DNA of 64,000 nucleotides, taken from positions 124,001 through 188,000 of the forward strand of contig NZ_LOCN01000011.1 in NCBI RefSeq assembly GCF_001574435.1. Reading direction: 5' to 3'. The DNA comes from Moritella sp. JT01. Its GTDB lineage: Bacteria > Pseudomonadota > Gammaproteobacteria > Enterobacterales > Moritellaceae. Of this stretch, positions 1-9,489 are shown piece by piece; the stretch's first letter is position 1, and each line of letters opens with the position of its first letter. The notes below the pieces were generated by a model. It was not told the DNA's origin, ran no database searches, and saw only the letters and a list, made by a program, of their open reading frames with translations. A program made the position numbers and the translations under genes.

Positions 1-1475
1 TATTTGTTACCCAACATCTCTGTGATCGTCTCTCGATCACTATAATGGTGTTTATCTACACCGATAATTTGATAATCTTCATGGCCTTTACCTGCCACTA
101 AAATAATATCATCAGCACGACTTTGTTCCATCGCCCAATGAATAGCACGACGGCGATCGTGAATAACTTGCATCGCATCGGGGTTAGCAAGACCTTTTAG
201 CATATCAGCTACAATCGAAGAGGCAGACTCTGTGCGCGGGTTATCATCAGTAATGACAGCCATATCTGAAAATTGTTCAGCGACTTGTGCCATTAATGGT
301 CTTTTACCTGTATCTCGGTCACCACCACAGCCATAAATGCACCAAAGTTTGCCTTCACAATGCACACGTAATGCTTGTAATGCTTTTTCTAATGCGTCAG
401 GTGTATGTGCATAATCGACAACGCAAGCAGCTTGCCCTGCTTGTTTGAATAATTCCATACGGCCACATACAGCGGTTAATTTTGGTGCTACCTGTAATAA
501 ATCATCCAAATCATAACCGAGTGCTAACAAGCTCGCGCAAGCGGCCACCACATTAGACGCGTTAAACTCGCCAATTAAACCACATCGCAGTGTACCTTCA
601 CCCCAGCTGGTTTTTAACTCGCAGCTAAAACCACCGGTATCAAAGTTCAAATCACGACAACATAAAAAGGCGCCAGAATAGGCTGATAAATCTTGCTGAA
701 CTGAAAATTGAATAGCATCAGGCCATTGCTGTGACCACGCTTTACCATAAGCATCATCAACGTTAAGGATCTTATGTTTCACAGCACCTTGAAATAAGAT
801 TTTTTTGGCATTGGCATAAGTATCCATATCGCCATGATAATCAAGATGATCACGGGTTAGATTGGTAAATAATGCCACATCAAAATCGAGAGAATTCACA
901 CGTCCTTGGATCAAGCCGTGTGAGGATACTTCCATAGCACACAATTCTGCACCTTGTTGCACTTGGTTCGCTATTTCAGCTTGTACATCTAAGCCGCTAC
1001 CTGTGGTATTTTCTGTTTGCACTAATTGATCGAATAAGCCATTACCGATAGTCCCCATCACGCCAGCTTTACCGTTTAATAAAGTAACCCAATTGGCAAT
1101 AATCTGCGTGATCGTGCTTTTACCATTAGTGCCTGTAACACCGACAAGTTTTAATTGCTGCGAAGGGAATTGATAAAAACTATCGGCTAATGCGGATAAG
1201 GCCTGATTAAGACCAAAAAAAGCGACAATAGGGATGCCATCAACATATTCAATATGACCATGTTCAGCCTGAATATCAGCATCTTTCAATACCAATATCG
1301 CACCACATTGTAATGCATTACCAATAAATCGACGACCATCAAGGGCATGACCATTTATCGCGACAAAACAGTCGCCCACTTGTACTTTCCGACTATCAAT
1401 GATCAACGCGTTAACCGCTAATTCAAGATCAATATTCCACGTTTGTAGAGATAAGACTCGACATGACGAATTCAT
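1..1475 (-). CDS. murE: UDP-MurNAc-tripeptide synthetase MurE (3' end cut by window)
   Basis: Cytoplasmic Mur ligase that adds meso-diaminopimelate to UDP-MurNAc-L-Ala-D-Glu with ATP. My translation of the minus strand shows the ATP loop GTNGKS, a Mur ligase central domain with TNLTRDHLDYHG, and the DNPRTE motif that marks meso-DAP-specific enzymes, followed by VAGKGHEDYQ near the end. About 491 codons are present, so only a few C-terminal residues lie outside the window. I chose the ATG at 1475 because it puts the conserved DSR motif at residue 29, as in E. coli. An in-frame ATG at 1508 would add 11 residues. It follows ftsI in the dcw cluster after an 87-base gap that contains a short tandem duplication. 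Confidence 0.95.
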   Translation of the reverse strand, partial: MNSSCRVLSLQTWNIDLELAVNALIIDSRKVQVGDCFVAINGHALDGRRFIGNALQCGAILVLKDADIQAEHGHIEYVDGIPIVAFFGLNQALSALADSFYQFPSQQLKLVGVTGTNGKSTITQIIANWVTLLNGKAGVMGTIGNGLFDQLVQTENTTGSGLDVQAEIANQVQQGAELCAMEVSSHGLIQGRVNSLDFDVALFTNLTRDHLDYHGDMDTYANAKKILFQGAVKHKILNVDDAYGKAWSQQWPDAIQFSVQQDLSAYSGAFLCCRDLNFDTGGFSCELKTSWGEGTLRCGLIGEFNASNVVAACASLLALGYDLDDLLQVAPKLTAVCGRMELFKQAGQAACVVDYAHTPDALEKALQALRVHCEGKLWCIYGCGGDRDTGKRPLMAQVAEQFSDMAVITDDNPRTESASSIVADMLKGLANPDAMQVIHDRRRAIHWAMEQSRADDIILVAGKGHEDYQIIGVDKHHYSDRETITEMLGNK

Positions 1476-1504
1476 TTCCAAACCCTTAATATTTAAAGCC
1501 CGTA

Positions 1505-1538
1505 GCATTTAACAATCCTTAGCATCAAACAATCCTTA
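1505..1538 (-). repeat. Tandem 17-bp duplication carrying SD and ATG ahead of murE
   Basis: Two adjacent 17-base units (1505-1521 and 1522-1538) match at 15 of 17 positions. On the minus strand each unit has TAAGGATTGTT followed by an ATG, so a Shine-Dalgarno-like AAGGA and a start codon are both duplicated. The ATG at 1508 is in frame with murE. The ATG at 1525 opens a 10-codon reading frame (MLRIVKCYGL) that stops at 1493. Whether either start is used cannot be told from sequence. Confidence 0.7.
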
Positions 1539-1562
1539 AACGCCTGAGCGCCGTTTAACTTC

Positions 1563-3290
1563 TTAAGAGTCTTTTGCTGTTATCGTTAATGATTGTTTTT
1601 TATCTGGTGTTACATTCAACATTTGCAATGTTCTTTCCATTACTTCCGCAAATACTGGCGCCGCGATCACACCGCCGTAATAACGATCACCACTTGGAGA
1701 GTCAATCACCACCGCTAATGCAAAGCGCGGATTAGACACAGGTGCGACACCAGCAAATAGTGCAACATAATCGTCGCCATAACCACCCGCAATCGCCTTA
1801 CGAGAAGTACCAGTTTTACCTGCAACACGATAACCATCAATGCTAGCTCTCTGACCCGTACCGCCTTTTGTTACCACGCTTTCCATCATGAGTAATAGCT
1901 CTTGCGCGTGATGTTCAGATAACACCCGTTCTGACAATGGCATGGTTTCTTGTTTTCTGATCGTCAGTGGACGATATAAGCCGCCAGAAGCAATCGTGGC
2001 ATAAGCATGAGCAAGCTGTAATGTCGTTGCCTGCAAGCCATAACCAAAGGATAACGTTGCGTTCTCAAACTCTGACCAGCGTGAACGTCGTGGCATATAA
2101 CCTCTACTTTCACCATTTAAGATCAAGCTACTTTCATTACCAAAGCCAAATTGATAATAAGTATCCAACAAACGTTGATGACCTAATTTCAACGCTATTT
2201 TACTCACACCCATGTTCGATGAATAACGTAGAATATCGCCCAGTGTAATGTCACCACGGTTGCGGGTATCTTGTACTAAACGGCCACCTAAACGCATACG
2301 TCCGGGGTTGGTATCAATGATAGAATCGGCGGCAATAATGCCATTATCTAAACCACTGGCAATCACTAACGGTTTAATGGTGGAGCCGGGTTCGTAGCTA
2401 TCCGTGATCGCACGGTTCTTTAACTTATAACTGTCATATTTACTGCGATTATTGGGGTTAAACGATGGACTATTTACCATCGCTAATATTTCCCCGGTTT
2501 TGACATCAATCATGACCAATGAACCCGACACTGCACCATTGTATTTAACCGCTTTTTTCAAGCGCTGATAAGCTAATGATTGGATCCGTTGATCGATACT
2601 GAGCTGGATATTGTTGGCTTGTTCACTCTCCTGAATGACAGAGATATCTTCAATGACATTCCCTAACCGGTCTTTACGGACAATTCGTTTACCTGGGGTG
2701 CCAGTAAGGAAATCATCATAAGCCTTTTCAACGCCTTCAATTCCTTTATCATCAATATTGGTCATGCCGACAAGCTGGGCGCTTACTTCACCCGTAGGAT
2801 AGAAACGGCGCGACTCTGGAGCCTGACTCACGCCGACTAATTTTAATTCATCTACATACTTAGCGACCGCAGGACTAATTTGACGCTTGATATACATAAA
2901 ACGACTATTAGATGCCATGATCTTTGCTTGCAGATCAGCAAGATTTAGATCTAAGATTTCGGCAAAAGCTTGCCATGCGCGTTTGTTATCAAAACTATTT
3001 TTATTCTTAATGGTGCGCGGATCAACATGAATGGCCATCACCGGAACACTCACCGCCAATTCAACCCCATTACGATCGGTGATAATACCGCGTTGAACTT
3101 GCTGTGACGTCACCCGTAGAGAACGCATATCGGCTTGTTTACGCAGATGTTCAGGATTGATTACCTGGATGTAAGCAGTACGGGCGAGTAAGCTTAAAAA
3201 AATAATAACGACCGTGGCCGCGACTAAATGATAACGCCATAGGATAAAATTGGCAGGTTCTTCGTGGGCAATATTTCTACGATTTGTCAC
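1563..3290 (-). CDS. ftsI: Septal peptidoglycan transpeptidase FtsI (PBP3)
   Basis: Class B penicillin-binding protein that cross-links septal peptidoglycan as part of the FtsW-FtsI-FtsQLB divisome complex in the inner membrane. Of 575 residues, about 20-40 form the single N-terminal membrane anchor. A pedestal domain follows, then the transpeptidase domain with the three penicillin-binding motifs: S303-T-I-K306, S357-S-N359 and K492-T-G-T495. Length and motif spacing are as in E. coli PBP3 (588 aa). The start overlaps the end of ftsL by 4 bases (ATGA), which suggests translational coupling. Confidence 0.98.
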   Translation of the reverse strand: MTNRRNIAHEEPANFILWRYHLVAATVVIIFLSLLARTAYIQVINPEHLRKQADMRSLRVTSQQVQRGIITDRNGVELAVSVPVMAIHVDPRTIKNKNSFDNKRAWQAFAEILDLNLADLQAKIMASNSRFMYIKRQISPAVAKYVDELKLVGVSQAPESRRFYPTGEVSAQLVGMTNIDDKGIEGVEKAYDDFLTGTPGKRIVRKDRLGNVIEDISVIQESEQANNIQLSIDQRIQSLAYQRLKKAVKYNGAVSGSLVMIDVKTGEILAMVNSPSFNPNNRSKYDSYKLKNRAITDSYEPGSTIKPLVIASGLDNGIIAADSIIDTNPGRMRLGGRLVQDTRNRGDITLGDILRYSSNMGVSKIALKLGHQRLLDTYYQFGFGNESSLILNGESRGYMPRRSRWSEFENATLSFGYGLQATTLQLAHAYATIASGGLYRPLTIRKQETMPLSERVLSEHHAQELLLMMESVVTKGGTGQRASIDGYRVAGKTGTSRKAIAGGYGDDYVALFAGVAPVSNPRFALAVVIDSPSGDRYYGGVIAAPVFAEVMERTLQMLNVTPDKKQSLTITAKDS

Positions 3291-3601
3291 TGCTGTTTCA
3301 CCAATTTCTCTTCTGCAGTACTAGGTCGATACATACCGAGTTTATGTTTTGCGGTGTATTCAATTTTACTGTGTTCTTCTAGCGTACTTTGCTCTAACAA
3401 TAAGTTACGCCATTCAATATCGGCAAAGTCACGCTGAGTTAGTAACTGCTCTTTATTATTAGTGAGTAAACGGGTTTCATGCGTTAGCATGATCACGGCA
3501 AAAGCGGAAATTAAGATGACAAACAACAAACTAACGACTCGCTTATGCTGGCCGATGTCAGTCATGATAACCTTACCTAAATCCCACTTAATGCCGAACA
3601 T
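3287..3601 (-). CDS. ftsL: Cell division protein FtsL
   Basis: Small bitopic inner-membrane protein that forms a coiled-coil complex with FtsB and FtsQ and activates FtsWI. The 104 residues hold one membrane segment (about 21-40) and a periplasmic heptad-rich stretch containing LTHETRLLT and DIEWRNLLLE, both matching E. coli FtsL. The start is uncertain. The ATG at 3601 lies one base after the rsmH stop but has no good Shine-Dalgarno. The ATG at 3565 has an AAGG a few bases upstream and would give a 92-residue protein. Confidence 0.93.
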   Translation of the reverse strand: MFGIKWDLGKVIMTDIGQHKRVVSLLFVILISAFAVIMLTHETRLLTNNKEQLLTQRDFADIEWRNLLLEQSTLEEHSKIEYTAKHKLGMYRPSTAEEKLVKQQ

Positions 3602-3602
3602 A

Positions 3603-4544
3603 TTACAACTTTTCCGCTACGCGTAATACAGAACTACGCGCTCGAGGGTTTAATTCTAATTCTTGTTCCGAAGGTTTGAGCATTTTACCGACCGCCTTCA
3701 TGGTACGCGTTTTATCAATTTCTTCTTGCATGATAGGTAAACCGTATGGCACTTCTTTACCACGCGCTTGTTTACGAATAAATTGTTTAACAATGCGATC
3801 TTCTAACGAATGGAAGCTGATCACAGATAAACGACCACCAGATTTAAGGCATTTTAATGCGCCTGCTAATGCACGTTCTATTTCTTCTAATTCACTGTTG
3901 ATGTAAATACGAATAGCTTGGAATGAGCGAGTTGCCGGATGCTTGGTTTCTTTTTTCGATTTTGGCACAACACGACAGATTAGACTTGCTAACTGAGTTG
4001 TGGTTTCAAATGGCGTACCGTCACGATCAAATACCACTGCACGGGCAATTTTACGGGCAAATTTTTCTTCACCAAATACTTTCAATACCCACACGATATC
4101 ATCGTAATCTGCTGTTGCTAGCCATTTCGCCGCAGTAAGACCGGATGTTGGGTCCATACGCATGTCCAACGGTCCATCACGTAAAAAACTGAAACCACGT
4201 GATGCATCATCAAGTTGTGGAGACGAAACTCCTAGATCGAGTAGTACACCGTCAATTTGTCCTGTTAGCCCTTTGTTTTCCATGTATTCAGCAATACCAG
4301 AAAATTGACCGTGAACAATATCAAAACGCGGGTCTTCTAATTTTAATGCTTCACCAACCGCAATCGCTTCAGGGTCACGATCGATTGCGATCAAACGCCC
4401 GTTTTCACCGAGTTGAGACAAAATAAAGCGAGAGTGACCACCGCGACCAAAAGTACCGTCAATGTAAATTCCGTCCGGTTTTAAGTCGAGTCCGGCTACG
4501 GTTTCGTTAAGTAAAACGGATACGTGTGCAAATTCTTGTGTCAT
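3603..4544 (-). CDS. rsmH: 16S rRNA (cytosine1402-N4)-methyltransferase RsmH
   Basis: SAM-dependent enzyme (MraW) that N4-methylates C1402 in the 16S rRNA decoding centre. The 313 residues equal the E. coli length. The SAM-binding signature GTFGRGGHS is at residues 30-38 and [12 protein letters not shown] near 100, with a C-terminal [12 protein letters not shown] motif. It is the first gene of the dcw cluster here. The usual upstream neighbour mraZ is absent, and the upstream 116 bases lead directly to the rnpB terminator. Confidence 0.97.
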   Translation of the reverse strand: MTQEFAHVSVLLNETVAGLDLKPDGIYIDGTFGRGGHSRFILSQLGENGRLIAIDRDPEAIAVGEALKLEDPRFDIVHGQFSGIAEYMENKGLTGQIDGVLLDLGVSSPQLDDASRGFSFLRDGPLDMRMDPTSGLTAAKWLATADYDDIVWVLKVFGEEKFARKIARAVVFDRDGTPFETTTQLASLICRVVPKSKKETKHPATRSFQAIRIYINSELEEIERALAGALKCLKSGGRLSVISFHSLEDRIVKQFIRKQARGKEVPYGLPIMQEEIDKTRTMKAVGKMLKPSEQELELNPRARSSVLRVAEKL

Positions 4545-4573
4545 GTCGATGAAAGCTCTTAAAAATACTTAAA

Positions 4574-4582
4574 ATTATAGCA
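4574..4582 (-). promoter_or_regulatory. Predicted extended -10 promoter for rsmH-ftsL-ftsI-murE
   Basis: On the minus strand the sequence TGCTATAAT gives a perfect -10 hexamer with the TGn extension, 30 bases upstream of the rsmH ATG. No good -35 hexamer is seen, as is usual for extended -10 promoters. No tandem TGGG-type MraZ operator is visible in this gap. Confidence 0.55.
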
Positions 4583-4665
4583 AGTGCTAAAATGGTTATT
4601 GTAACGTAAAAGGTCTAGTTTAGGGAGGGGTAAAACGGATTGCAAGTGATGCAGATAATCTGAGG

Positions 4666-4718
4666 GAAAAAATAAACAAGAACTTATCTATAATTAAAGA
4701 AGATATAGATAAGTTCTT
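4666..4718 (-). terminator. Rho-independent terminator of rnpB
   Basis: Perfect 15-bp inverted repeat (4678-4692 with 4704-4718) and an 11-base loop, followed on the minus strand by the T-rich run GTTTATTTTTTC. It begins directly after the predicted 3' end of rnpB. Confidence 0.9.
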
Positions 4719-4719
4719 G

Positions 4720-5090
4720 GAGTTGGTCGATAAGCCGGGTTTTGTCGTGGACAATCATTCCTCTAGGTCTGCAATCGCTCACAGACTCAAGCAACCTACC
4801 CGCTTTCAGCGTGGGCCACGCCTATAGAAAGCCTATTTGGTCTTGCTCCGGGTGGAGTTTACCCTGCAACGAACTATTACTAGTCGTCCGGTGCGCTCTT
4901 ACCGCACCCTTTCAGCCTTACCTGTGCTTCCGAAAAAGCCATCGGCGGTCTTCTCTCTGCTGCACTTGTCGTAGGCTTGCGCCTCCCAGGCGTTACCTGG
5001 CACCCTGCCCTGTGGAGCCCGGACTTTCCTCCCCTCTATAACCTCGATATAAATACCGAGTCATAAAGCGGCGATTGTCTGACCAACTCC
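4720..5090 (-). ncRNA. rnpB: RNase P RNA component (M1 RNA), bacterial class A
   Basis: Catalytic RNA that, with RnpA, removes 5' leaders from tRNA precursors. Read on the minus strand, the roughly 371 bases contain the conserved blocks GAGGAAAGTCCGGGCTCC, AGGGTGCCAGGTAACGCC, GGTGCGGTAAGAGCGCACC and AAACTCCACCCGGAGCAA. The termini GGAGTTGGTC and GACCAACTCC pair with each other as in E. coli M1 RNA (377 nt). The ends were set by that pairing. A TACTAT about 12 bases before the 5' end may be its -10 element. It sits between rsmI and rsmH, as in Pseudomonas. Confidence 0.97.
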
Positions 5091-5133
5091 AAGGCGAAGG
5101 ATAGTACATAATCTAAGACAGAAAATCCAGCGA

Positions 5134-5973
5134 TTAATTAAAATTTTCTAAACCCCATTTATACAAGGCGTTCTTTTTGCAACTGTGAATTTCTGCCGTT
5201 AATGCCGCTGCTTTTTTTAATGGTAACTCTTTATTTAATAATTTCAATGTATTCAAAACCTTAGCTGGAATCTCAAGGCCTGTAGGTTTGAAACCCGCAA
5301 CTAAGAGTACAATTTCACCACGGCTACGGTTACTGTCTTCCGCTACCCATACTGCTAACTCACCCACTGGCATAGTAGTAATACTTTCAAATGCTTTGGT
5401 TATTTCGCGTGCAACACACACTTCACGCTCAGGACCCATGATCGCCGTTAAGGCATCTAAGGTATATTGCAAGCGACGTGGTGATTCATAAAAAATCATC
5501 GTACGGGTTTCTTCTTTCAGCTCGGTGATTTTATCATTACGGGCTTTTTCTTTCGAGGGTAAAAAACCTTCAAACGAGAAACGATCTGATGGGAGACCAG
5601 AACCACTCATTGCTGTTACTGCAGCGCAAGGACCGGGTAGTGGAACCACTTTAACACCATGTGCACGACAGGTATTTACCAAATGGTAACCAGGATCACT
5701 GATCAACGGCGTACCGGCATCTGAAACCAGCGCTATGCTGATACCAGATTGTAGTTTTGATACTAAATATTCTGCTTTTTGCTGTTCATTGTGATCATGC
5801 AAAGCAAATGTTTTAGTCTTGATTTGATAATGGCTTAGCAGTTTCCCAGTATGGCGGGTATCTTCTGCAGCAATTAAATCAACACTTCTTAGTATCTCTA
5901 AACCACGCTCTGTGATATCAGAAAGGTTGCCAATCGGGGTTGGAACGATAAATAAAGTTGCTTGTTCAGACAT
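5134..5973 (-). CDS. rsmI: 16S rRNA (cytidine1402-2'-O)-methyltransferase RsmI
   Basis: SAM-dependent methyltransferase that 2'-O-methylates C1402, the same nucleotide modified by RsmH in this window. The 279 residues (E. coli 286) carry [10 protein letters not shown] near the N-terminus, the SAM motif [12 protein letters not shown] around 115-126, GPCAAVTA and FYESPRRL, all typical of the family. It is divergent from lpoA across about 80 bases, and its 3' end abuts the rnpB promoter region. Confidence 0.97.
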   Translation of the reverse strand: MSEQATLFIVPTPIGNLSDITERGLEILRSVDLIAAEDTRHTGKLLSHYQIKTKTFALHDHNEQQKAEYLVSKLQSGISIALVSDAGTPLISDPGYHLVNTCRAHGVKVVPLPGPCAAVTAMSGSGLPSDRFSFEGFLPSKEKARNDKITELKEETRTMIFYESPRRLQYTLDALTAIMGPEREVCVAREITKAFESITTMPVGELAVWVAEDSNRSRGEIVLLVAGFKPTGLEIPAKVLNTLKLLNKELPLKKAAALTAEIHSCKKNALYKWGLENFN

Positions 5974-5994
5974 TTCATTCTCATGGGTAGTTTT

Positions 5995-6022
5995 TTGTTA
6001 AGCGATGATGCTTTAGTATAGG
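5995..6022 (+). promoter_or_regulatory. Weak candidate promoter for lpoA operon
   Basis: TTGTTA (5995-6000) and TATAGG (6017-6022) are 16 bases apart, upstream of the lpoA ATG. Only a partial match to the sigma-70 consensus, so this is a tentative call. Confidence 0.25.
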
Positions 6023-6057
6023 GGTATTATAAATCTCTTTTGCAGGATAATACACCA

Positions 6058-7932
6058 ATGGAATTTAAGCACAGTTATTCCCGCTTGATTATGTTTTTTA
6101 GTTTGAGTTTACTGCTCAGTGCGTGTTCAAGTACCACAACATCTGAAAAAGCAACATCGAAACCTCAGCTAATGGGTGCGCCAGACGTACTCACGCAAAT
6201 AGATCAACCGGCGCAATACTACATTGATAAGATAGCATTAGCGAATAAACCACAAACTATCTCTTGGCAGTTATTATCCGCACGTGCTTTGATTGCAGAA
6301 GGTCATCCCCAACCTGCGCTTGATATATTATCATCGGTAGAGAGAAATCCATTATCAACACAGCAATTATTTGAAGTCGCGTTAGTCAAATCAGAAGCCT
6401 ATCTATTAGAAAAACGCTATCAAGATGCAGCCACAGCGTTACACTTTAGCTCGACACTAAGTACACTGGAACTCGCACATTGGCAACGTTACTATTTATT
6501 AAACGCCACTATTTCCGAACTTATGAATAATAATGCGAAAGCGGTTGAATACCGCGTCGCGTTAAATGACTTCCTCGATGCAAAACTGCATAGCACCAAT
6601 AATACGCGTATATGGGAGTTAGTCACGGTAATACCAGCGTCAGAGTTATACCCGCTAACACAGCAATTTGACACTGAAAACCCAACGCTGTCAGGTTGGT
6701 ATCATTTGGCGATGGCCGCACAACAATATCGTACCGAACCACAATTACTCATTCAAAATTTACAAGCATGGAAAACAGAATACCCACAACACCCTGCATT
6801 GAGTGCTTTCCCTGTCGAACTGGTAAAAGCAATGGCAATAACGCCTTATGCGCCAAGTCAAATCGCGGTACTGGCCCCTTTAACGGGTAAACGCGCAGTC
6901 GCAGGTGAAGCAATCAGAGATGGGATGCTAAGTGCTTACTATCAAGATGAAGAAGCCGATAGAATTAACTTACGTTTCTATGATACGGCAGCAACAAGTG
7001 CAGATGAACTGTACTTGCAAGCCATTGATGATGGGGCTGACTTTGTTGTTGGTCCATTATTAAAATCAAATTTAACCAAAGTATTGCCTCTAGTAAAAGA
7101 AGTACCAATAATTTCATTAAATAAACTGGCTGAAGCGCCAACAACAGAAAATATCTTTTATTTCTCATTAAGTTCGAATGATGAAGCGATTGCGGCCGCT
7201 AGAAAAATGCAAAAAGACGGGATTAAACAACCATTAGTGCTCGCACCAAATAACCGGGTCGGTAACCGTTTAGCCACAGAATTCAGCAAGCAATGGCTAT
7301 TACTCACGCAGGGTACAAGTGATACTTATAAGTATAAAAGCCGCAGTGATATGCAAAACACAGTAACCTCACTATTTTCAGTGACGTCGAGTAATCAGCG
7401 TATTAACTTAATGAAAAATCTAGTCGGTGCTAATATTAAAGCTAAAACCCGTAGTCGTCGTGATATTGATGCCATTTATATTATTGCCACGCCTTCCGAA
7501 GCCATGTTAGCAATTCCTTACATCATTACAACCCAGAACCCTTATGCGCCACAGGTTGCCCTGTATGCGAGTTCACGTACCCATGGTAATAATCTTTCTA
7601 AAAGCCAAAATCGTGACCTTAATGGTTTAATATTTAGTGATATGCCTTGGTTGTTGAACCCAGATCGCGAACTTAAACAGCAAACTTTGGCACTGTGGCC
7701 AAATATGTCGAAAATCCAGCAAAATCTTTTTGCGATGGGCTACGATTCATTTAAATTAATTCCAAACCTGCTACAGCTACGTAATTTTCCTAACTTACGC
7801 CTAGCTGGCCAGACTGGCATTCTTTATATTAATGAAAACGGCATTATCGAACGCGAATTTAGTTGGGCTAAATATCGCTCAGGCAAGATAAGACTTGAGG
7901 ACACGAACGCTGAAACCAAAACAACCCCGTAA
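6058..7932 (+). CDS. lpoA: Penicillin-binding protein activator LpoA (lipoprotein)
   Basis: Outer-membrane lipoprotein that stimulates the transpeptidase activity of PBP1A. The signal sequence ends in the lipobox LLSAC, giving an acylated Cys near residue 23. The N-terminal half is helical and TPR-like. The C-terminal half, from about IAVLAPLTGKRAVAG, resembles the periplasmic-binding-protein fold of the LppC family. I took the ATG at 6058 with AGGAT upstream. A TTG at 6040 would add six residues. The resulting 624 residues fit the family. It leads the lpoA-yraN-diaA-dolP group and its last 38 bases overlap yraN. Confidence 0.93.
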   Translation: MEFKHSYSRLIMFFSLSLLLSACSSTTTSEKATSKPQLMGAPDVLTQIDQPAQYYIDKIALANKPQTISWQLLSARALIAEGHPQPALDILSSVERNPLSTQQLFEVALVKSEAYLLEKRYQDAATALHFSSTLSTLELAHWQRYYLLNATISELMNNNAKAVEYRVALNDFLDAKLHSTNNTRIWELVTVIPASELYPLTQQFDTENPTLSGWYHLAMAAQQYRTEPQLLIQNLQAWKTEYPQHPALSAFPVELVKAMAITPYAPSQIAVLAPLTGKRAVAGEAIRDGMLSAYYQDEEADRINLRFYDTAATSADELYLQAIDDGADFVVGPLLKSNLTKVLPLVKEVPIISLNKLAEAPTTENIFYFSLSSNDEAIAAARKMQKDGIKQPLVLAPNNRVGNRLATEFSKQWLLLTQGTSDTYKYKSRSDMQNTVTSLFSVTSSNQRINLMKNLVGANIKAKTRSRRDIDAIYIIATPSEAMLAIPYIITTQNPYAPQVALYASSRTHGNNLSKSQNRDLNGLIFSDMPWLLNPDRELKQQTLALWPNMSKIQQNLFAMGYDSFKLIPNLLQLRNFPNLRLAGQTGILYINENGIIEREFSWAKYRSGKIRLEDTNAETKTTP

Positions 7933-8302
7933 ACGCGGTGAATATTTTGAAGGTATAGCAGCTGATTTTTTACAGCGCCAAGGATTAATTATCTTGGCGC
8001 GAAATTTCGCTTGCCGCCAAGGTGAAATAGATTTAATTTGCCAGCACGGTGCAAGCTGTGACATAAAATTTACAACAACACTACCCACCTTAGTATTTGT
8101 CGAGGTAAAATATCGGCAATACACCCATTACGGCGGTGCTATTTCAGCAATTCCGGTCGCGAAACAACGAAAATTGCGTTATACGGCGCAATATTATATG
8201 GTGCGCCACGGAATAAATGAAAACTACACCCCTTGCCGTTTCGATGTGATTGCCATTGAAGGTTCCAGTGATAATATTCAATGGATAACCAATGCTTTTT
8301 AG
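7895..8302 (+). CDS. yraN: YraN family protein (UPF0102, putative nuclease fold)
   Basis: Small protein (about 135 aa) of the UPF0102 family, related by fold to Holliday-junction-resolvase-type nucleases. Its function is not settled. The residues expected of such an active site are visible: GEIDLI, then FVEVKYR, with CRFDVIAIE and a terminal WITNAF typical of the family. The start is uncertain because the frame opens at a TTG inside the lpoA 3' end. Compared with E. coli YraN there is an insert of a few residues (CDIKFTTTLPT) before the VEVK motif. Overlap with lpoA suggests cotranslation. Confidence 0.9.
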   Translation: MRTRTLKPKQPRKRGEYFEGIAADFLQRQGLIILARNFACRQGEIDLICQHGASCDIKFTTTLPTLVFVEVKYRQYTHYGGAISAIPVAKQRKLRYTAQYYMVRHGINENYTPCRFDVIAIEGSSDNIQWITNAF

Positions 8303-8313
8303 AGTAGATACCC

Positions 8314-8910
8314 ATGTTAGAGCTAATTAAAGAAAATTTTACTGAGAGTATTCAAACCAAGATCGCCGCAGCCGAGGCGTTACCCGAATACATTCAAAAC
8401 TCAGCCATGATGATGGCACAATGCTTATTAAACGGTAACAAGATATTAATTTGTGGTAATGGTGCATCAGCTAGCTTGGCACAAAATTTTTCTGCATCAT
8501 TATTAAACCGTTACGAAACCGAACGCCCAAGCTTACCAGCATTGGCATTAACCCCAGACTGTACGCTAATGACAGCCATTGGCACCGACACCAGCTTTGA
8601 TATGGTTTATTCTAAACAAGTGCGCGCCTTGGGAAATGACGGTGACATTCTGGTGGTCATCTCTGCAGGCGGCCACAGCCGTAATGTCATTAAAGCGATT
8701 GAAGCAGCACTAACACGCAATATGACAATTGTCGCTTTAACCGGTAAAGACGGGGGGGAAATATCTGGGTTATTAGGTCCACACGATGCCGAAATCCGCG
8801 TACCGTCACGCCGGGAAGCAAGAATACAAGAAGTACATGCTCTGATCATTAACTGTCTTTGTGACATTATCGATCAAACCTTATTCCCACAACAAGAGTA
8901 CGAAGAATGA
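8314..8910 (+). CDS. diaA: DnaA initiator-associating protein DiaA (SIS domain)
   Basis: SIS-domain protein that in E. coli forms a tetramer binding DnaA and promotes assembly at oriC. The 198 residues include the phosphosugar-like SIS core with [16 protein letters not shown] (about 49-64) and [19 protein letters not shown]. It is a paralogue of the heptose isomerase GmhA, but gene context (lpoA, yraN, dolP) and length favour DiaA. It overlaps dolP by 4 bases. Confidence 0.92.
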   Translation: MLELIKENFTESIQTKIAAAEALPEYIQNSAMMMAQCLLNGNKILICGNGASASLAQNFSASLLNRYETERPSLPALALTPDCTLMTAIGTDTSFDMVYSKQVRALGNDGDILVVISAGGHSRNVIKAIEAALTRNMTIVALTGKDGGEISGLLGPHDAEIRVPSRREARIQEVHALIINCLCDIIDQTLFPQQEYEE

Positions 8911-9461
8911 GCATGACAGTAGCAAGAAAACTTAAATATTGGCTGACTATCAGTATCACAATACTGAGCTTTGCTGTGATACAAGGCTGCAGTAACACAG
9001 GTAGTTTTAGCCAGTTAATTGATGATGAAACAATTACCTTGGATATCACAGCAGCGCTTAATGATGCCAACAAACAACTACTGTTAAATAACAACCTGCA
9101 TATTTTAACCAATCGCACTAAAGTATTACTATCAGGTCAAGTTAGAACCGAAGCTGAGCGCAAGCAAATCGTCGATATTGCCGCAAACACAACGTCTGTG
9201 CAGCAAGTATATAACCAGATCCGTTTAGGTACACCAATCTCATTTGAACGAGCCAGTAAGGATGCTTGGCTAACCACAAAAGTGAAAACCAGTATTCTTA
9301 ATTTAAAAAATGTTGAACCGCTGGGAATTAAAGTGATCACTGAGAATGCCGAAGTATTCTTAATTGGACGAGTAACAAAAGCAGAAGGCGATAAAGTTGC
9401 CGAAGCGGCACGTTATGTCGTTGGTGTGGATAAAGTAATTAAAGTATTTGATTATCGCTAA
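8907..9461 (+). CDS. dolP: Outer-membrane lipoprotein DolP (YraP), two BON domains
   Basis: Division- and outer-membrane-associated lipoprotein needed for envelope integrity in E. coli. The signal peptide ends in the lipobox VIQGC (Cys28). Two BON domains follow, roughly residues 43-110 and 118-184, with the repeated patterns [10 protein letters not shown]...VLLSGQV and [19 protein letters not shown]. The length of 184 residues fits the family. It is last in the operon. In E. coli dolP is sigma-E regulated, but I saw no clear sigma-E promoter within diaA. Confidence 0.93.
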   Translation: MSMTVARKLKYWLTISITILSFAVIQGCSNTGSFSQLIDDETITLDITAALNDANKQLLLNNNLHILTNRTKVLLSGQVRTEAERKQIVDIAANTTSVQQVYNQIRLGTPISFERASKDAWLTTKVKTSILNLKNVEPLGIKVITENAEVFLIGRVTKAEGDKVAEAARYVVGVDKVIKVFDYR

Positions 9462-9489
9462 TCAGCGAACTATGCTGTAAATCGAACAT

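Noticed and set aside
4742-5041. 99-codon plus-strand reading frame
   Set aside because: It lies wholly antisense to rnpB, whose structure explains the sequence; no ribosome-binding site and no protein family resemblance.
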